In this document: one piece after another, positions 32,910 to 45,440 of the stretch | Layout: each line of letters begins with the position of its first letter | Numbering within the stretch: position 1 is the first letter of the stretch | Source of the DNA: Merluccius polli | Taxonomy: Eukaryota > Chordata > Actinopteri > Gadiformes > Merlucciidae | Reading direction: 5' to 3' | DNA length: 64,000 nucleotides | NCBI GenBank assembly: GCA_030340625.1 | Contig: JAOPHQ010002368.1 | Location: forward strand, 1 to 64,000 | The notes under the pieces: model-generated | The model's input: the letters and a program-made list of their open reading frames with translations, nothing else | Databases searched by the model: none | What the model was told of the DNA's origin: nothing | Translations under genes and position numbers: made by a program

Positions 32910-34800
32910 GACAGCAGCAGATCTCCGGTATAGTCATGATGTCACCAGAGAAGGACATGGCAGCGGGAGAAGGACACGGCTCCATCTTTAATCAGCGCCA
33001 GCGAGAGAGCTGGTCCTCTCTCCACATAATTAGTCGATATGTTTCATCTCAGGTAAGTGAGATCTGATCTGGAATCAATCCCCCCCATTGATGGATCCCA
33101 CGCCTTGCTGGCCTGACTCGGTTTTACTATCCGACCAATTAGTCACGTTCCTGCGGTGACAGAATTGAATCAGAGCAGAGTAGTAGAGTTGTTATCTACG
33201 TTGTATTGGGGCTTGTGCCTATGGACACTAAATCTCTGAGGAGTCTCTCTGTTTGTCTTCATTTTATCATTTTTTGCACGTTTCACTTTTGCTTGATGGG
33301 AAAAACAAAAACAACTATTCAGTCAATTGGGAGTTTTACCCTGACTACATCATCCAACGTTTAAATACAGTCAAATAAGTTAACTAATTGTATATATTCA
33401 TCTACGAGCCTCAACTATATTTTGTCAAGTCTCAAGTCGAGTTGAAACTCAGCAGAAGCTCATGCAGAAGCTGCAGATTGTCTTTCTTCTCAGTTAATGA
33501 AGTTAAATGAATGTTTTTAATGATATTTTTTATTCATAAACGTAATTTTGATCCTTAATCAACAAACCAAACACCTTCTGATGCAGAACGTGCAGAACTT
33601 GATTTAATAAATGAATACAAATTGTGCGGGGGAGATACTCTCTTCAATTAAATCGTTCTTCGTCGCGGTGCAGACAGCAATAATCTCTATCTCTAGGCCA
33701 TGCACCTATGTACATCACCTCAGGCAAAGTTTTAATCAGCATTCGCAAAACAAAGAGTGCGCCGCATATTAAATGGGGAATATAGTGTCCCATAAGAAGT
33801 GTTTTCATTGTTCAGAAGTTATACTCTGTGATATACTAAAAACTCAAAGCCGTTGATCCACCTTAATCTGTGAGCCATCAGATTCTGTGACCTGCAGTGT
33901 TGGTTAGTGTCCCCATTTTGAAAAAATTGGATTCTAAAAAAAGATATGAACACATGTTTCCAGCCCGCTCATGGATATTAATTTCAAGACAGTTGGTAAT
34001 TAGACTCGTGTCTATCTCTGACAGGCTGTGTGATGCGATTTTTTTTAAACTAAATGTACCATGATAAGAATAGGCAAAACATATGTCCCTTTTTTATTTC
34101 AGAAATGATAACATCAAATATTTTGTTGGTGTAGGGACAGCCAAACTACAAATGTCCCCGTTTTTCATTTCATTCGAAAAAAAGGTGGTTAGGGTAGGAA
34201 TAACAGGGCAGGTCACAGCATCTGATCGCTCACAGATTACGGTGCAGCAAGATCAACCGAATTGGTTTCCCAACTCGCTCCATCATTTCTTGTAATATCC
34301 GCCTATAGTTTTGCCTGCAACAGATTATTTCACACACCTGGCCTGGGGAGATGTTTCCTTATGGATCCAGAAGAAAGCCCCTTTGATAGTGGGGAATAGT
34401 ATTATTTTATATACGTTTCCATTGGTTCCTCGTCCGCAGCACTGCCTGCATGGAGTCCAGAGATTCTTGTGAATAACATCGGGGATGTCAGCTTCATGAA
34501 CGCAATGGCCATCAAGAATAACCACCCACCATTCATTTGCGTGATTAAATATTACAATACCAACTGTGTGGAGCAAGCGCTATAATGATCTCCTCGGTCA
34601 ATCAAGGAAGGCAGCCCATGGCTCCTATGGAGGGATAGTTGTATTTTCTTCTTCTTCCTCTTAAAGACACTATAAAAAATGCAGCATGGGCGAGCTTTAT
34701 CAGGGGCCCATTAATCATAAAACAGAGGAAAAAAAGCAACAACAACCGTGGAGATGCGTCAGATCGCTATAGCGTTACACGTCCACGTCAGTGCACTGTT
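32908..34800. other. intergenic, no gene seen
   Basis: Unique-looking, partly AT-rich DNA. 34330-34600 is open on the minus strand for 83 codons but lacks supporting splice sites or a recognised peptide. Confidence 0.45.
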
Positions 34801-34818
34801 AGACGGGTGTCAAAAAGG

Positions 34819-34835
34819 AGTGTGTGTGTGTGTGT

Positions 34836-34880
<45 letters not shown>

Positions 34881-35012
34881 TGTGATGGATGGCTGGAGGC
34901 CACTTCTTGTCACCGGTGCACTTCCTCTGCTCTTTAGGTGCATTAGCTCCCCTTTCTATCTCCAGTTCCCCAAACTGGCAGCCGTCCAATATAGACCCAT
35001 CCTCTCCAAGAA

Positions 35013-35077
<65 letters not shown>
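34819..35077. repeat. (GT)n/(TC)n and a second (TC)n array
   Basis: GT then TC from 34819 to 34881, unique DNA, then about 63 bp pure TC at 35015-35077. Confidence 0.95.
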
Positions 35078-35079
<2 letters not shown>

Positions 35080-35228
35080 GACTCAGATTCAATTGCACAT
35101 TTTAAGTTTTGAAAGTGTTACTGGCTCCTCTGCGAATTTTCCCCCCAAAAAAACAAAAACTCGAATGGGATATGTGTCGAAAAGTGTCATTGAGCAGACA
35201 ACCTCATCCAGTGACTTCAGACAGTTCA

Positions 35229-35249
35229 GACGTCAGAGTTCTGACGTCA
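35229..35249. promoter_or_regulatory. palindromic double CRE-like site
   Basis: GACGTCAGA-GT-TCTGACGTC is a perfect 9-bp inverted repeat, and the right arm extends to the full CRE TGACGTCA (35242-35249). It sits next to a SINE fragment, so it may be part of that repeat or chance. Confidence 0.4.
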
Positions 35250-35263
35250 TGACGTTAGAACTA

Positions 35264-35372
35264 AGGTATCTTGCATGCCTGCGGGCAGGCTGCGGATATC
35301 GGGGCTCGAACCCATTACCTTTCGATCTCAGGAGTCAAACACCCTTCATGCCACTGCAGTATCCTGTTAACT
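35264..35372 (-). mobile_element. truncated tRNA-SINE, same family as 16720-16926
   Basis: The minus strand gives the B box GGGTTCGAGCCCC and the same core and head order as the copy at 16.8 kb. The 3' tail is missing. Confidence 0.7.
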
Positions 35373-35377
35373 GCCTT

Positions 35378-35947
35378 TGTTTTGTAGTAGTAATATAGTG
35401 AGTCGGTACTCATTTGGCTTCATGCAGCCAGCGAGAACATTGCCATTAGTTTACGAATCCATCATCATGTATATCCGTTGAAGTATCTGGTACCTGATCC
35501 TACTGAGCAGCGTTGCTGACTCCGCTCCTGTTTCAGCGTGTAAAGTTAACCGGCTTGTCTTGGGAGAGCGTGTGTACTACATTGCATTCTTACAAGAGGC
35601 CTGGTCCCGGTGTAGCTGTGGGGCTGTGGGTGTGCTGACAGATACAAGGCGTTCGCTAGGGATCTGCAGTATAATAACGCGTCGCCCCGGCGTGCTCGCC
35701 TTCAGCCGGTGTCACGGCCGGCGCATCCGGCAAGTTGGCGCTTGCTCTGGCGCCTCGGATGCGGGCTTGGAGGTGGATCAAACTTTTGCGGCGTTAAAAC
35801 ATCCACGAGCCAAAAGAAGGAGGAAAGAAATATGTGATTTATTTTCTTCTTTTCTTCTCCGTCTTTGGTAAAGTGTGGGTCTTATGTGGTATTCATTTAT
35901 TCAGATTTCCTTCGAGGGTAGGTTATACCTTGCACTCTTTATCACCA

Positions 35948-35983
<36 letters not shown>

Positions 35984-36600
35984 ACCTCCTCATCTCATTC
36001 CCACCTCTGTCTCGGTTGACATTCAATTCTGAATTCTCTCTCCTCGTTTTTTTTTGGTAATTCTCTTTCCTCTCTTCCTCGCCGCTCCTATTTGGATTAC
36101 GTTTCAGGTGGCGATAATTCCAGTATGGAGAACGGCCTCTTACACCCGACTCGGCCCCCGTCGCTCATCGGGTGAGTCGTGCGTGACGGGCTGTCTCTGG
36201 GCAAACCAGGAAGTGAGTCAGCCCAGCAGCGGCCAACGGGGCTGGATAGGAAAAGACCGAACCCGCCCCCCCGTTACGGGCGGGCGGGTGGGAAATGAGG
36301 TCATCAAGAATACGAGGGACAGCTGGGGTTGGTTTTGGCACCCTATCAAGCCAGCCTGCTTGGTTTTTCTCTTTCGCTCCTACAGGCCTACTGCCACCTC
36401 TGCCACGGCCCGGCGTGGCTAGAGTGTTAATGAGAGTGCTAAGTGCACCGTCATTGGCCCTGGCGCCGGGTGAGCGGTCATTAAGCCCATTCAATACTAA
36501 TCACTAACATCTTTAAAAGGATGTCTCTTTAAAAGGACGTCGGCCGCCACCGCCGGGCCGGGCCGGCTCGCTGGTTATATTATGGTCTCAAAGGTACAGT
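35378..36600. other. CpG-rich intergenic stretch
   Basis: Higher GC than its surroundings (35600-35800 and 36100-36580), with a TC array at 35948-35983. Several frames are open, but no start, donor or peptide is convincing. It could be a promoter or CpG island. Confidence 0.35.
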
Positions 36601-36603
36601 TGT

Positions 36604-36640
36604 CCCCCCCCTATGCCCCCCCCCCCCCCCCCCCCCCCGG
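36604..36640. repeat. poly-C tract
   Basis: C run of about 37 bp with a single ATG interruption. Confidence 0.95.
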
Positions 36641-37499
36641 ACACCTGGGAACACTAGTTTTTGTCCGGTGAGAAAAGTAAGAAAATGTCCAATGGAAGTG
36701 GGAAATGATTGCCAATACAACAAAGAATAACACAAATGTTAATTGAAAATCTGTTTTCATGATGAATAAATACTTTATTTAATGGTTTGATGAAAGGTTG
36801 TGAAAAATCAACAACTACTTTCCGTGAACAGCTAATTGCTGTGCCACAGCACTACATAATTAACTATGCATTATGTTATGTTATGTTAAGGACCCACCTG
36901 TTCAGCTCAATATCTCAGTGTCAATCCTCTTTCCTTTCTTCCTTCCTTTGATCATTCCTTCATTTAGCATACAGTGGAATACATAATGTTGCTAAATAAT
37001 ATAGATTATATTAGGAAATAACTCATTATGCATATTAGAACCATATTAACATCCATGCATATAGTCGTCTCATTTTTCATTGCTCTTGACTAAACCAGCT
37101 TTCCACATCTATGATAACGAAGGTGCTGTTACTTCAGGTAAATGCATGTATATGACTTTCTTCAATGGCAGAGATGTGCATGTTGAAAAACACTGATTGA
37201 GATGGCTTTTTTGCAGTCTCTGTGAAACATGGTAAATTTAAGCATAATCACAATTCAAAGAGAATGAATGTACAGCAAAGGAAGAAAAGTGCCCCTTTCT
37301 CTCCAACCTCAAATGAGTCCCAGAGTGTATTTGCGAGTGCAACCACCATTTCCTGCATCAGTACTGGCGTGCAATAGTGGCTCAAACGGATTGCAGGCTG
37401 TGTTCAATTTGGCTCACTTGTTCTCTCATTTCCTATTCCCTATAGTGAAAAGATATAGTACACTATTTGGGAATAAGTAAAGGGCGAATCCCAACGCTA
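36641..37499. other. intergenic, no gene seen
   Basis: AT-rich DNA with no repeats of note up to the hAT insertion. Confidence 0.5.
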
Positions 37500-37880
37500 G
37501 TTATGCACAGGGCCGCCGCTCCCCATACGCAGTGTACGCAGAGCGCGTAGGGCCTCAAGTACCTGGCGGGGGCCCCCAAAATTATGGTTGAAAAAAAAGT
37601 CATAAATTATTACATTTTTATATTGCAAAAAATATATAAATGAGTTATTAACATGCCCACCGTTGTTGTTTATCAATTGTGTACCCTCAATTCGGGAAAA
37701 TTAGATGTTTTTACGTAATATATAACAATAGTTCTCCCCCGCTTCCCTGAAGTGGTACAGCCTTCAAAGTTCTCGTCTTTTCGCATTGGAGTTCGCTCTG
37801 TAGCCTTTTGCCTGAAGTGGTCATATTTAGCCTGCTTTATTAGCCTGCTTTATTAATCTGAATGTTGAGGCTGGGGCATA

Positions 37881-37967
37881 ATGGCAAGTAAGAGACCACA
37901 TGAATCTGGCGCTGTAAAACGAAAGAAGAGGAAACAGAGAGATGACGCATCCCTTTCTGGTAAGTCC
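37881..37967 (+). pseudogene. leftover first exon of a hAT transposase
   Basis: ATG, then MASKRPHESGAVKRKKRKQR and a few more codons, ending at a strong donor (CTG|GTAAGTC). A short Lys/Arg-rich first exon of this kind (KRKSGA.KRKKK) heads many hAT/ZMYM-like transposases. The following exons with the zinc finger and catalytic domain are gone. Confidence 0.65.
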
Positions 37968-38522
37968 GTGTTTTATAGTTCTAATTTCAGTGATGTTGCT
38001 CATAGCTAACGTCAGCAGCCTAGGCAAGGTTACCTCGCCACTAGATTTGATGTGGTTGCCATTGCCAACACTCTTTCGCGACCTGTCGTCGCGTGAAATT
38101 GTGACGTCAAAATGACGTAGATCTCGCCGGCGCGCCAGGATTTGAGCCCGGTCGCGCCGTGTTGCGCACCTATATGTCTATGTTGCGCACCACACCACTC
38201 TTTTTTTTCAGTTGAGCGCGACAAAGCGGAAACAGGAAAATGGACGAGTTGGAAGGCACATTTTAATGCGCCTTATTGCTAAGGCTTCTTTCTTTATATT
38301 TTATTATATATTTATTATATATTATATTATACTTATTCATGTGCATAATTTTTTTTGTTCATCTTTGGAGCGGGCAGTTGTTTTTATTTTATTATATTGT
38401 AATGCTGTTGTTGATATATGACTTACTATATACATTTTCATAGTTCTATGTTTATTTAATGTAAATTTTAAATATTTAATAAATAGTAACGGTTCAAAGG
38501 TTTGAGTGGAATTCTGAAGGGT

Positions 38523-38557
38523 TTGTGTGTGTGTGTGTGTGGGGGGGGGGGGGGGGC
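38523..38557. repeat. (GT)n plus G run inside the hAT element
   Basis: GT array followed by a 17-bp G run, close to the right terminus. Confidence 0.93.
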
Positions 38558-38609
38558 TCCCTGACCATTTCTGCTTAGGGCCCCCAAAAGCAGCAGGTCT
38601 GGTTATGCA

Positions 38610-39392
38610 CGGGAAATCCAACGGCGTGACGTGGATTTATTTGCATGAACAAGCCAAGACAAGTGTTAGGATGGATGGATAAATGGATGGGCCGATGCTG
38701 ACAAAAATGCAGGTGAGATATGCTTAATTACCACCAAAATCGGGGCATAAAATGGCAGGTCACCATAATCAGTTGAACACTTAATTCACGGTGCATTATG
38801 GGTATTAAGTAAGCGCACCATATAGGGAGCCAGATTTGTACACTCGCATTTCGGACAACGCGGCGACACCCTAAATAGTGCTGCTACACGCGGGGCACAA
38901 CCACCTGGAACACAGCCCCACTGATGAGAAGCTTCCAGGAAAAAAAGGCATGGATGTTCCTTGTGAAGCCAGGGTATTCGCAACACACACACCCACGCAC
39001 ACACACGCGAAAAGAGCAGACTGCCAACCTATCTCATCGAGTCATTTCATGCAAAGCGATCAGATACAAATGGATTCCATTTTACTCGAGCAGAACATCT
39101 CAACTCTGTCTCCCTCTCTCTGATTAGCCCCGTTGCTGCTGCTCATTCGGATGCCCTGTTTGTCTCTTTAATTGAGACGCGCTATGCCAGCTTGTTTTCT
39201 CAGTGATTAGACTGTGGCGAGGAGCGTGACCTGTCCTAATGGATCCCTTTAGTGTAGGCCTACAAAGCAGTGTGGAGGCTTTAAACAGAGGAGTGAGAGA
39301 GAGAGGGAGGGAGAGGGTGAGAAAGGGTGGGGGAGAGAGAAGGGGGGTGGGGCAGGGGGGGCATCATTTACCAAGGTTATTGGATATAACAA

Positions 39393-39427
<35 letters not shown>

Positions 39428-42400
39428 TTTTTTCATACAAACGTTATATATGGTAGGTTTAATGATGTAGAACAATAGGGATATTTCACTCCAGCCAAAT
39501 GTCTGTGCTGCAGGTACAGCTGCTTGTGAATATTGAGCATCATCATAAATAAGCATGTATGAATGTATTCTGAATAATATTACTGCGGAGAACTACCATG
39601 ATGAAACGATGTGTTCTGCTATTACAAATACGTTTTACGATTCTCAAGCAATTCTGTACGAGACAAGGGAAGCAGTCATAAGTACGCATTTACACTAATT
39701 GTCCATTCATTCAAGTGCCATTAGTTTTATTGCACCGTACCCCAAACTTAAAACGATTACATAAAACCATCCCAGCTGCACTTCTGTCATCTCCTTCCTT
39801 GCTAATCCTACTATCTTAGCACATTTCATTGTTCAACTCGCCGGAGAAATTCTGACATAAGATGAATGGAGTTAAAAACAGAGAGGATTATGGGTACCAC
39901 TAATTCTCTGTTCTCCTGATTTCTCCTGTGTGGCTTAATTGTGCTTGTGTATAACCACACACTCTTCCTCCGAGTGTCTCTCCATCTGCTGCAGTAAGGA
40001 AGGTCAAACACAAGCTGTTTCTAGCTCAGCACATCTCAGTCACACACCTGGTACTCAGAAAAGGAATTTGCCTCTTATTGGCAGCTTGAACAATTATATA
40101 AATGAGCCTCTTTTTTTCCCCTGCTGACTGTAATGGCGCTATATAAACTTTACTTTAAAGAAAACTGCCGTACAGCGCGATGCTGTCCTTTATGAAGAAC
40201 GATCCTCATTTCAAATGTATAATTGTAGTTACAAACTGGACCGAATATATGTATGCGTCTTTTTCATTGCTTCATTGTTTGTGGTTAGGGTCAGGGTTAG
40301 TGCGTCTGTCTGTCTGTCTGTCGTGTATCTAGCTGTGTATCTCTGTCGTGTGTCTGTTAACCTCTATCTCACTTTTGTTTACTGAGATTTACATGAACCA
40401 ACAGCAGAACAAGAAAGGAGAACATCGTACAGAGCCAGAATCAAAGAACCCCAGAGAGGATTACACTTGCAGACGTGTGTTGATTGCCATCAACTGGCTG
40501 ATCTGGGCAGAATACAGGATGTGAAGTGGGACTACACAAAAAGCGTCTCAGAAGAGAAAAGTACATACAGGCAGTTTGTCTTTATTTTTTTATTCATTTC
40601 ATATGCATTTCCTTCATTATTTTCCAACATGAAACTAGGGGACGGGTGTACTTTGATGGATCCTACACGATTTACCTCATGTTTTTTTTATTTCTGGTAA
40701 CTGCAGATCCTGACTGTAAAATTGCCTCCATACAGTCTAGCCTCGAACACGGTTTATCTTAAATATTTATTAGAGTATATCAGAACAGGTCCTATATTGG
40801 AACTATGTTTAATTTACTGTCCACCCATACCCCATAATCACAGCATTTGTTACTGTAATGTATTTTCCTTTTTTATCCGACAGTGTAAAATAACATTTTA
40901 CGCTTGTTGTTATTGATGTTAGTAGTAAATATTGTTTTCATTGATTTTACTCAAATTTAACAAATTAAAGCAGTTAACCAAGCTTGTGTTCCCGCTCAAA
41001 TTTAAAATTTAATTCAAATTTAAATGATGCATTTTGAAATGCAAACAGCAAGCATGGCACAAACATACTAGTTTAATTTCACTTCTTCTTGCCATATTCC
41101 CGCGGCAGGGCCTGAATTAGCATCACATTGACATCCACTGGGTTATGGAAGCAGCACACCGAACAGGAACAGGAACAGGAAGTCACACAGCAGTCAGCGC
41201 ATCACGGTGCATTAAAGAGTCAGTCACCTGCGAACAAACAAAACGGGCTCCCAAGTAAACAGCGAAGCAGCCTGCAGAGGAAGAGGAGGTGTAACAACGA
41301 GCGGAGGCAGAGGATATGGGGAGAGGTGATGTGAAGGAGAGAGAGAGAGAGAGATGAAGAGATGAAGAGATGAAGAGATGAAGAGAGTGGGATGTAGAAG
41401 AAGGATCTGAAATTCAAGTCAGTAGTGATGGTGCTCTTACCCTGAGCTTGGCTGGACAGTAAGTTAATGTAAGCAGATTCACAATATGGGCGATATGTGT
41501 AATGTGTGGGGTGTCCATCTTTGAATTCTATGTCAGCATTTCTGTATTTCTCGTTTCTGATGACGCTCTCCAAACGGAGATCCATGTGGATTCAATCCAA
41601 ATAGAAAGGAAGTCATCTGAAGTCCTCCTGTACTCCTGACACATGGTCGTGAATCTCACTAGAATAATCCTGTTCATTTTTACATTTTAAGCTGTTTGAA
41701 AACTGGTAGGTGTAGCTTTGATGTGTGCCTTGAAGAAAGTCAATTAATATTTTTCCTATTTTCTTGACAAGGGAACACATGGGACTTCATCAACACCAAT
41801 CAATCAATTGTAGGATATAATCTTGCAACAACAACTACAGCAACACCCAAAGCCGTCTCAAAGAAACGCAGCAAAGAATATTCCAAGAAGATAAAATAAC
41901 GTGAAATTCAACAATCCAAGTCTTTCACAATTGATGATGTTGAGAAGAAAAAATATCATCCATATTGCAGCAAGTGTGTGCAAAGTGTGCAAACTACTCT
42001 AAGGCTCTCTGGCATACTGAAGGACGGAGGCACTTTATTAGTTATCTATTTATTTATTTATTTTCCACTAGTGTTTGTAGCCACATTTGCCATGTCCTCC
42101 TGAATAAGTGTAATTACAAGCTTAGCAACGCCATGCCAAGAGTACATGATTTTTGGCAACAGCCGTGCTTTTCCTTTCCAACGCCGTTCACCTAGTAGTT
42201 CTACAGCCCAACAACAGCACTCTGACTTAGCAACGCACGAAGGACCAACGCCGTAGAGCGTCACGCGCCCTCAGCTTGGCTGTTTATTTATTTCTTCGAG
42301 TTGGGTGGAATTGCATGGCGCTCCCTTACAATGCATGAATACATCTACGCCGATGAAACCGGCTTTAATCTTCGAAAATACAAAAATCAGATGGCGTGTG

Positions 42401-43722
42401 GGACTGAATGAAGCGGTCAGCCCCTGTCAATGTCCCTGATCAATCAACAGAGGAAGCCTCGCCATCTGCTATCTCGGTGAATGGGCGAGGGGCCCCCACT
42501 GCGTTGGCACGGGGCACCGAAACACACCAAGGCCGCTCGCTGCTTTTTAAATCTCCCTCAATGGCGCCCTCCACGGAAGGAACATGGCACGGGACGACGA
42601 GAGCAGATGTGCTGTGCTTTCACACAGCGTCGCATTCAAGCATTCATCACAAGCAGGTGAACCATTTGAAAGCTGCAGGCGGATTACGGGTTTGTTTCCG
42701 CATGCGCAATGTTAATGAACACAGCTGAGGTGTTTGGGGCCCTAGAGATGGAAGGTATGGCCACAGCAGCCCATCTGATTGACTGACTCGCATCTTTTCA
42801 GGCCATGGGAGAGGACAATAGGGCCGGGGACATGAGCCGATGGAGCATCAGATGGATAGATGAAGAAGGAACTTGTTTTCTCTCTATATGCACCGCCCTG
42901 TGTCGTCATACTGTGTCAAAACAAAATCAACAAAAAAAGTGAGGCCAAACGTGACCCTTGAATATGTTCGTAGACGAAAAACAACGTCACCTTTCAGGTA
43001 TCTTTCTTCTAGGGACCTAAATTGTGTTTTAATATTAAGGACAGTTTTCCGTCATGAAAAAACCTCCAGAATCTTTTCACTTTTGTCATTATTCAAAGAC
43101 AAGATAGTGCAGCTATATCCCCAAGTGGCCTTGCCCCTAAAATGACGAAATTCCAGGCCTGACACTGACATAACAATGTTAATTTGTTGCATTGATGAAA
43201 AAATGGTTGTAACAGAAGAAATGATCATTTAAAAATAATAATCATATATATTTAAGAATACATCAAATTATAAATATACAAATTGTCTTGTCTCAATACT
43301 TTTTAGCTACATATGTCACACAAAAAGTTAATGAAAAAAATGCAAATGCTGCATGGCTGTTAGCAGTGAGAACATTATCCAAAGAATACAAACCATTCAG
43401 GGTCATCCAGACTTGATGGAGGTCAAGCTGTTCCTAAAGGGTCTGCTGAAACATTTTGGATAAAGTATCTTCGGGAATGCTGAGGCAGCGCTTTCATTGG
43501 CTGCTAGTGCAAAAGCTATGATGATTGAGTGGAAACTGCCCACTCAGTTGAGCCGAGTGTCATTGTATTGGTTGTTTCGCGTTTGGTGTGAACACGGCAT
43601 AAGAATGATCCCTTCAAGAAGTTGACCAGTTTCATGTTATTCTGCCTGGCCATAGGCCCAAATACAGCAGATACGAGCCAATGACTCGCAGGGATAGAAT
43701 CCCTGCAGGGGGGAGGGGGATG

Positions 43723-43756
<34 letters not shown>

Positions 43757-43899
43757 TAATCCTGACCTATTGGATTAGATGCTGCTCCTGCCCTTACACA
43801 GCTGAAGCCACTTGAGCTAATGACAGCTTCTCTTTTAAAGGCCAGCATGAGAGAATCATGGAGTCGGTCAGACCTGGAGACAGAGTAAACACACGCAGG

Positions 43900-43949
<50 letters not shown>

Positions 43950-44637
43950 ATGTACATCATTACCCGCAAAATAACTTTCCTACACCAACACTACAAAGAC
44001 CGTTCTTATGGTCCCCTGAGAATCCAGATGCGCAGCCTTTCCAAGCTGGCAAGCCTAACCAACATCCCTGTCTAGGTTAACCCTATGGGGATGTGTTAGC
44101 GATTGTTAATTAATATTTAATATTTAATGAGTTACTTAGCGCTATTTAAGAGAACATAAGATCATCACAATCCATCACATCATAGCTGGGTGCATGGATG
44201 TTGGAAAAAAGTGTTGCATCAAGGGTGCATACTAAAAAAACATTTCCTTAAAGAGCATCTTTATCATACATGTTTCAATGGGAACAAAAAAAAATCACAT
44301 TGCTATTCCAACAAACCACAAAGAATATTATTCCTTTAAAGGCTTCTGTTCTGAACTTTCTGGTCTTGTTTTCACTTACTAGCTCAAAAAAAGATACAGC
44401 TGCCTTTACCTTTCATAATAGGCCAAATTTTGCAAGAAACTTTTCAATGTATTGGAATTAATTATAAAAAGTAAGCATTACTTCATTACTCACCCGCCCA
44501 ATTCATGGCTTAGAGCTCTTCAAATGTCATAATAAAAGCCTTCAGCTTCTGCTCATTGCTCATATAGCTCTTCTGTTTCAGTGAAATAATATTATACGGA
44601 TGGCACAGAAGATATCTTATTTTGGTAAATTTGGTAA
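38610..44637. other. intergenic, no gene supported
   Basis: Contains GA/G tracts (39297-39358), a TA array (39397-39424), an 8-bp tandem GATGAAGA (about 41352-41390), GA (43729-43754) and CA (43896-43945) arrays. Unique-looking stretches at 39060-39230 and 42400-42720 may be conserved non-coding DNA. Confidence 0.45.
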
Positions 44638-45440
44638 TTAGTAGAACATGAACTAATAAACACTATGTTAAGCATTTATATATACTGTATAGACATGATT
44701 TATTTTGTATTAATATGGCCATTTTAAGGTGATTGATAACTGCATTGTCATACTAAAGTAAGTTGACGACTTGTTTACCATACCTAAATGAAGTATTTCA
44801 GTAGTTACAAACCAGTGGTAAAGAAGCATTTAGAAAGCGTTAGTAGTTAATTGTTAATAAATGCTTAGGGGATGTGTTAACAACTATTTTATAAACACTT
44901 ACTAATGAGGCAACTGATGGTTAATAAAGCTAGTTGTAAAGCACTAATCGTTAGTTAACACTTGCGTGACCTAATCTAAAGTGAGAACTAGCTATGCCTT
45001 ATTAAACATGTATAAGTTATCCATAAAGGTTGGCCATGCCAGAAGCTACCATTGCAGAACCTCACATCCTCAAGAGGAAACAGACACAACACAAGGTGGT
45101 ACAGAAAATACAAGATTTATTGTACAAAAAACACCCATTACTCGGTAGTTTCATAAAACAGATTCTGGTTAAAAATGAAGATTAGATCAAGTCTTAACTA
45201 GCATTAGTTGCATCATTAGTAAGTGTTTACAAGTCGTCAATAAGGTATGACAATGCAGTTATGAACACCTTAAATGCCCTATTAATACAAAATAAATACA
45301 TTTATAACAGTATATATAAATGCTTAACATAGAGTTAGTTAGTGGGTTAGTAATGATTTAATAATGTATTGTTCATGTTTTACTAATGATGAATTCACTA
45401 TTAACTAATAAGTTGTAAATGCTCCAAAGTGTTTAGTTAT
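44638..45440. repeat. 0.8-kb imperfect foldback element
   Basis: The left arm (44638-44790) is the inverse of the right arm (45233-45395): AACATGAAC, TATGTTAAGCATTTATATAT, TTTATTTTGTATTAATA, AACTGCATTGTCATAC and GACGACTTGT occur in mirrored order. A second inner pair (44893-44925 and 45198-45232, core CACTTACTAATGA) extends the palindrome. No transposase or clear target duplication was found; probably a non-autonomous DNA element. Confidence 0.75.

Larger units (their letters stand above)
37508..38601 (+). mobile_element. internally deleted hAT transposon, 1094 bp, 8-bp target duplication
   Basis: Starts CAGGGCCGCCGC and ends with the inverse of CAGACCTGCTGC (8 of 12 matching). It is flanked by identical 8-mers GTTATGCA at 37500-37507 and 38602-38609, the hAT signature. 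Subterminal GGGCCCCCAAAA motifs occur at both ends, inverted or direct. Inside is one transposase-type first exon at 37881-37967 and nothing else coding, so the element is non-autonomous. Confidence 0.88.

Noticed and set aside
35560..36507. Several ORFs of about 70-122 codons in the CpG-rich stretch
   Set aside because: All frames are open because of GC content; no splice sites or recognised domain.
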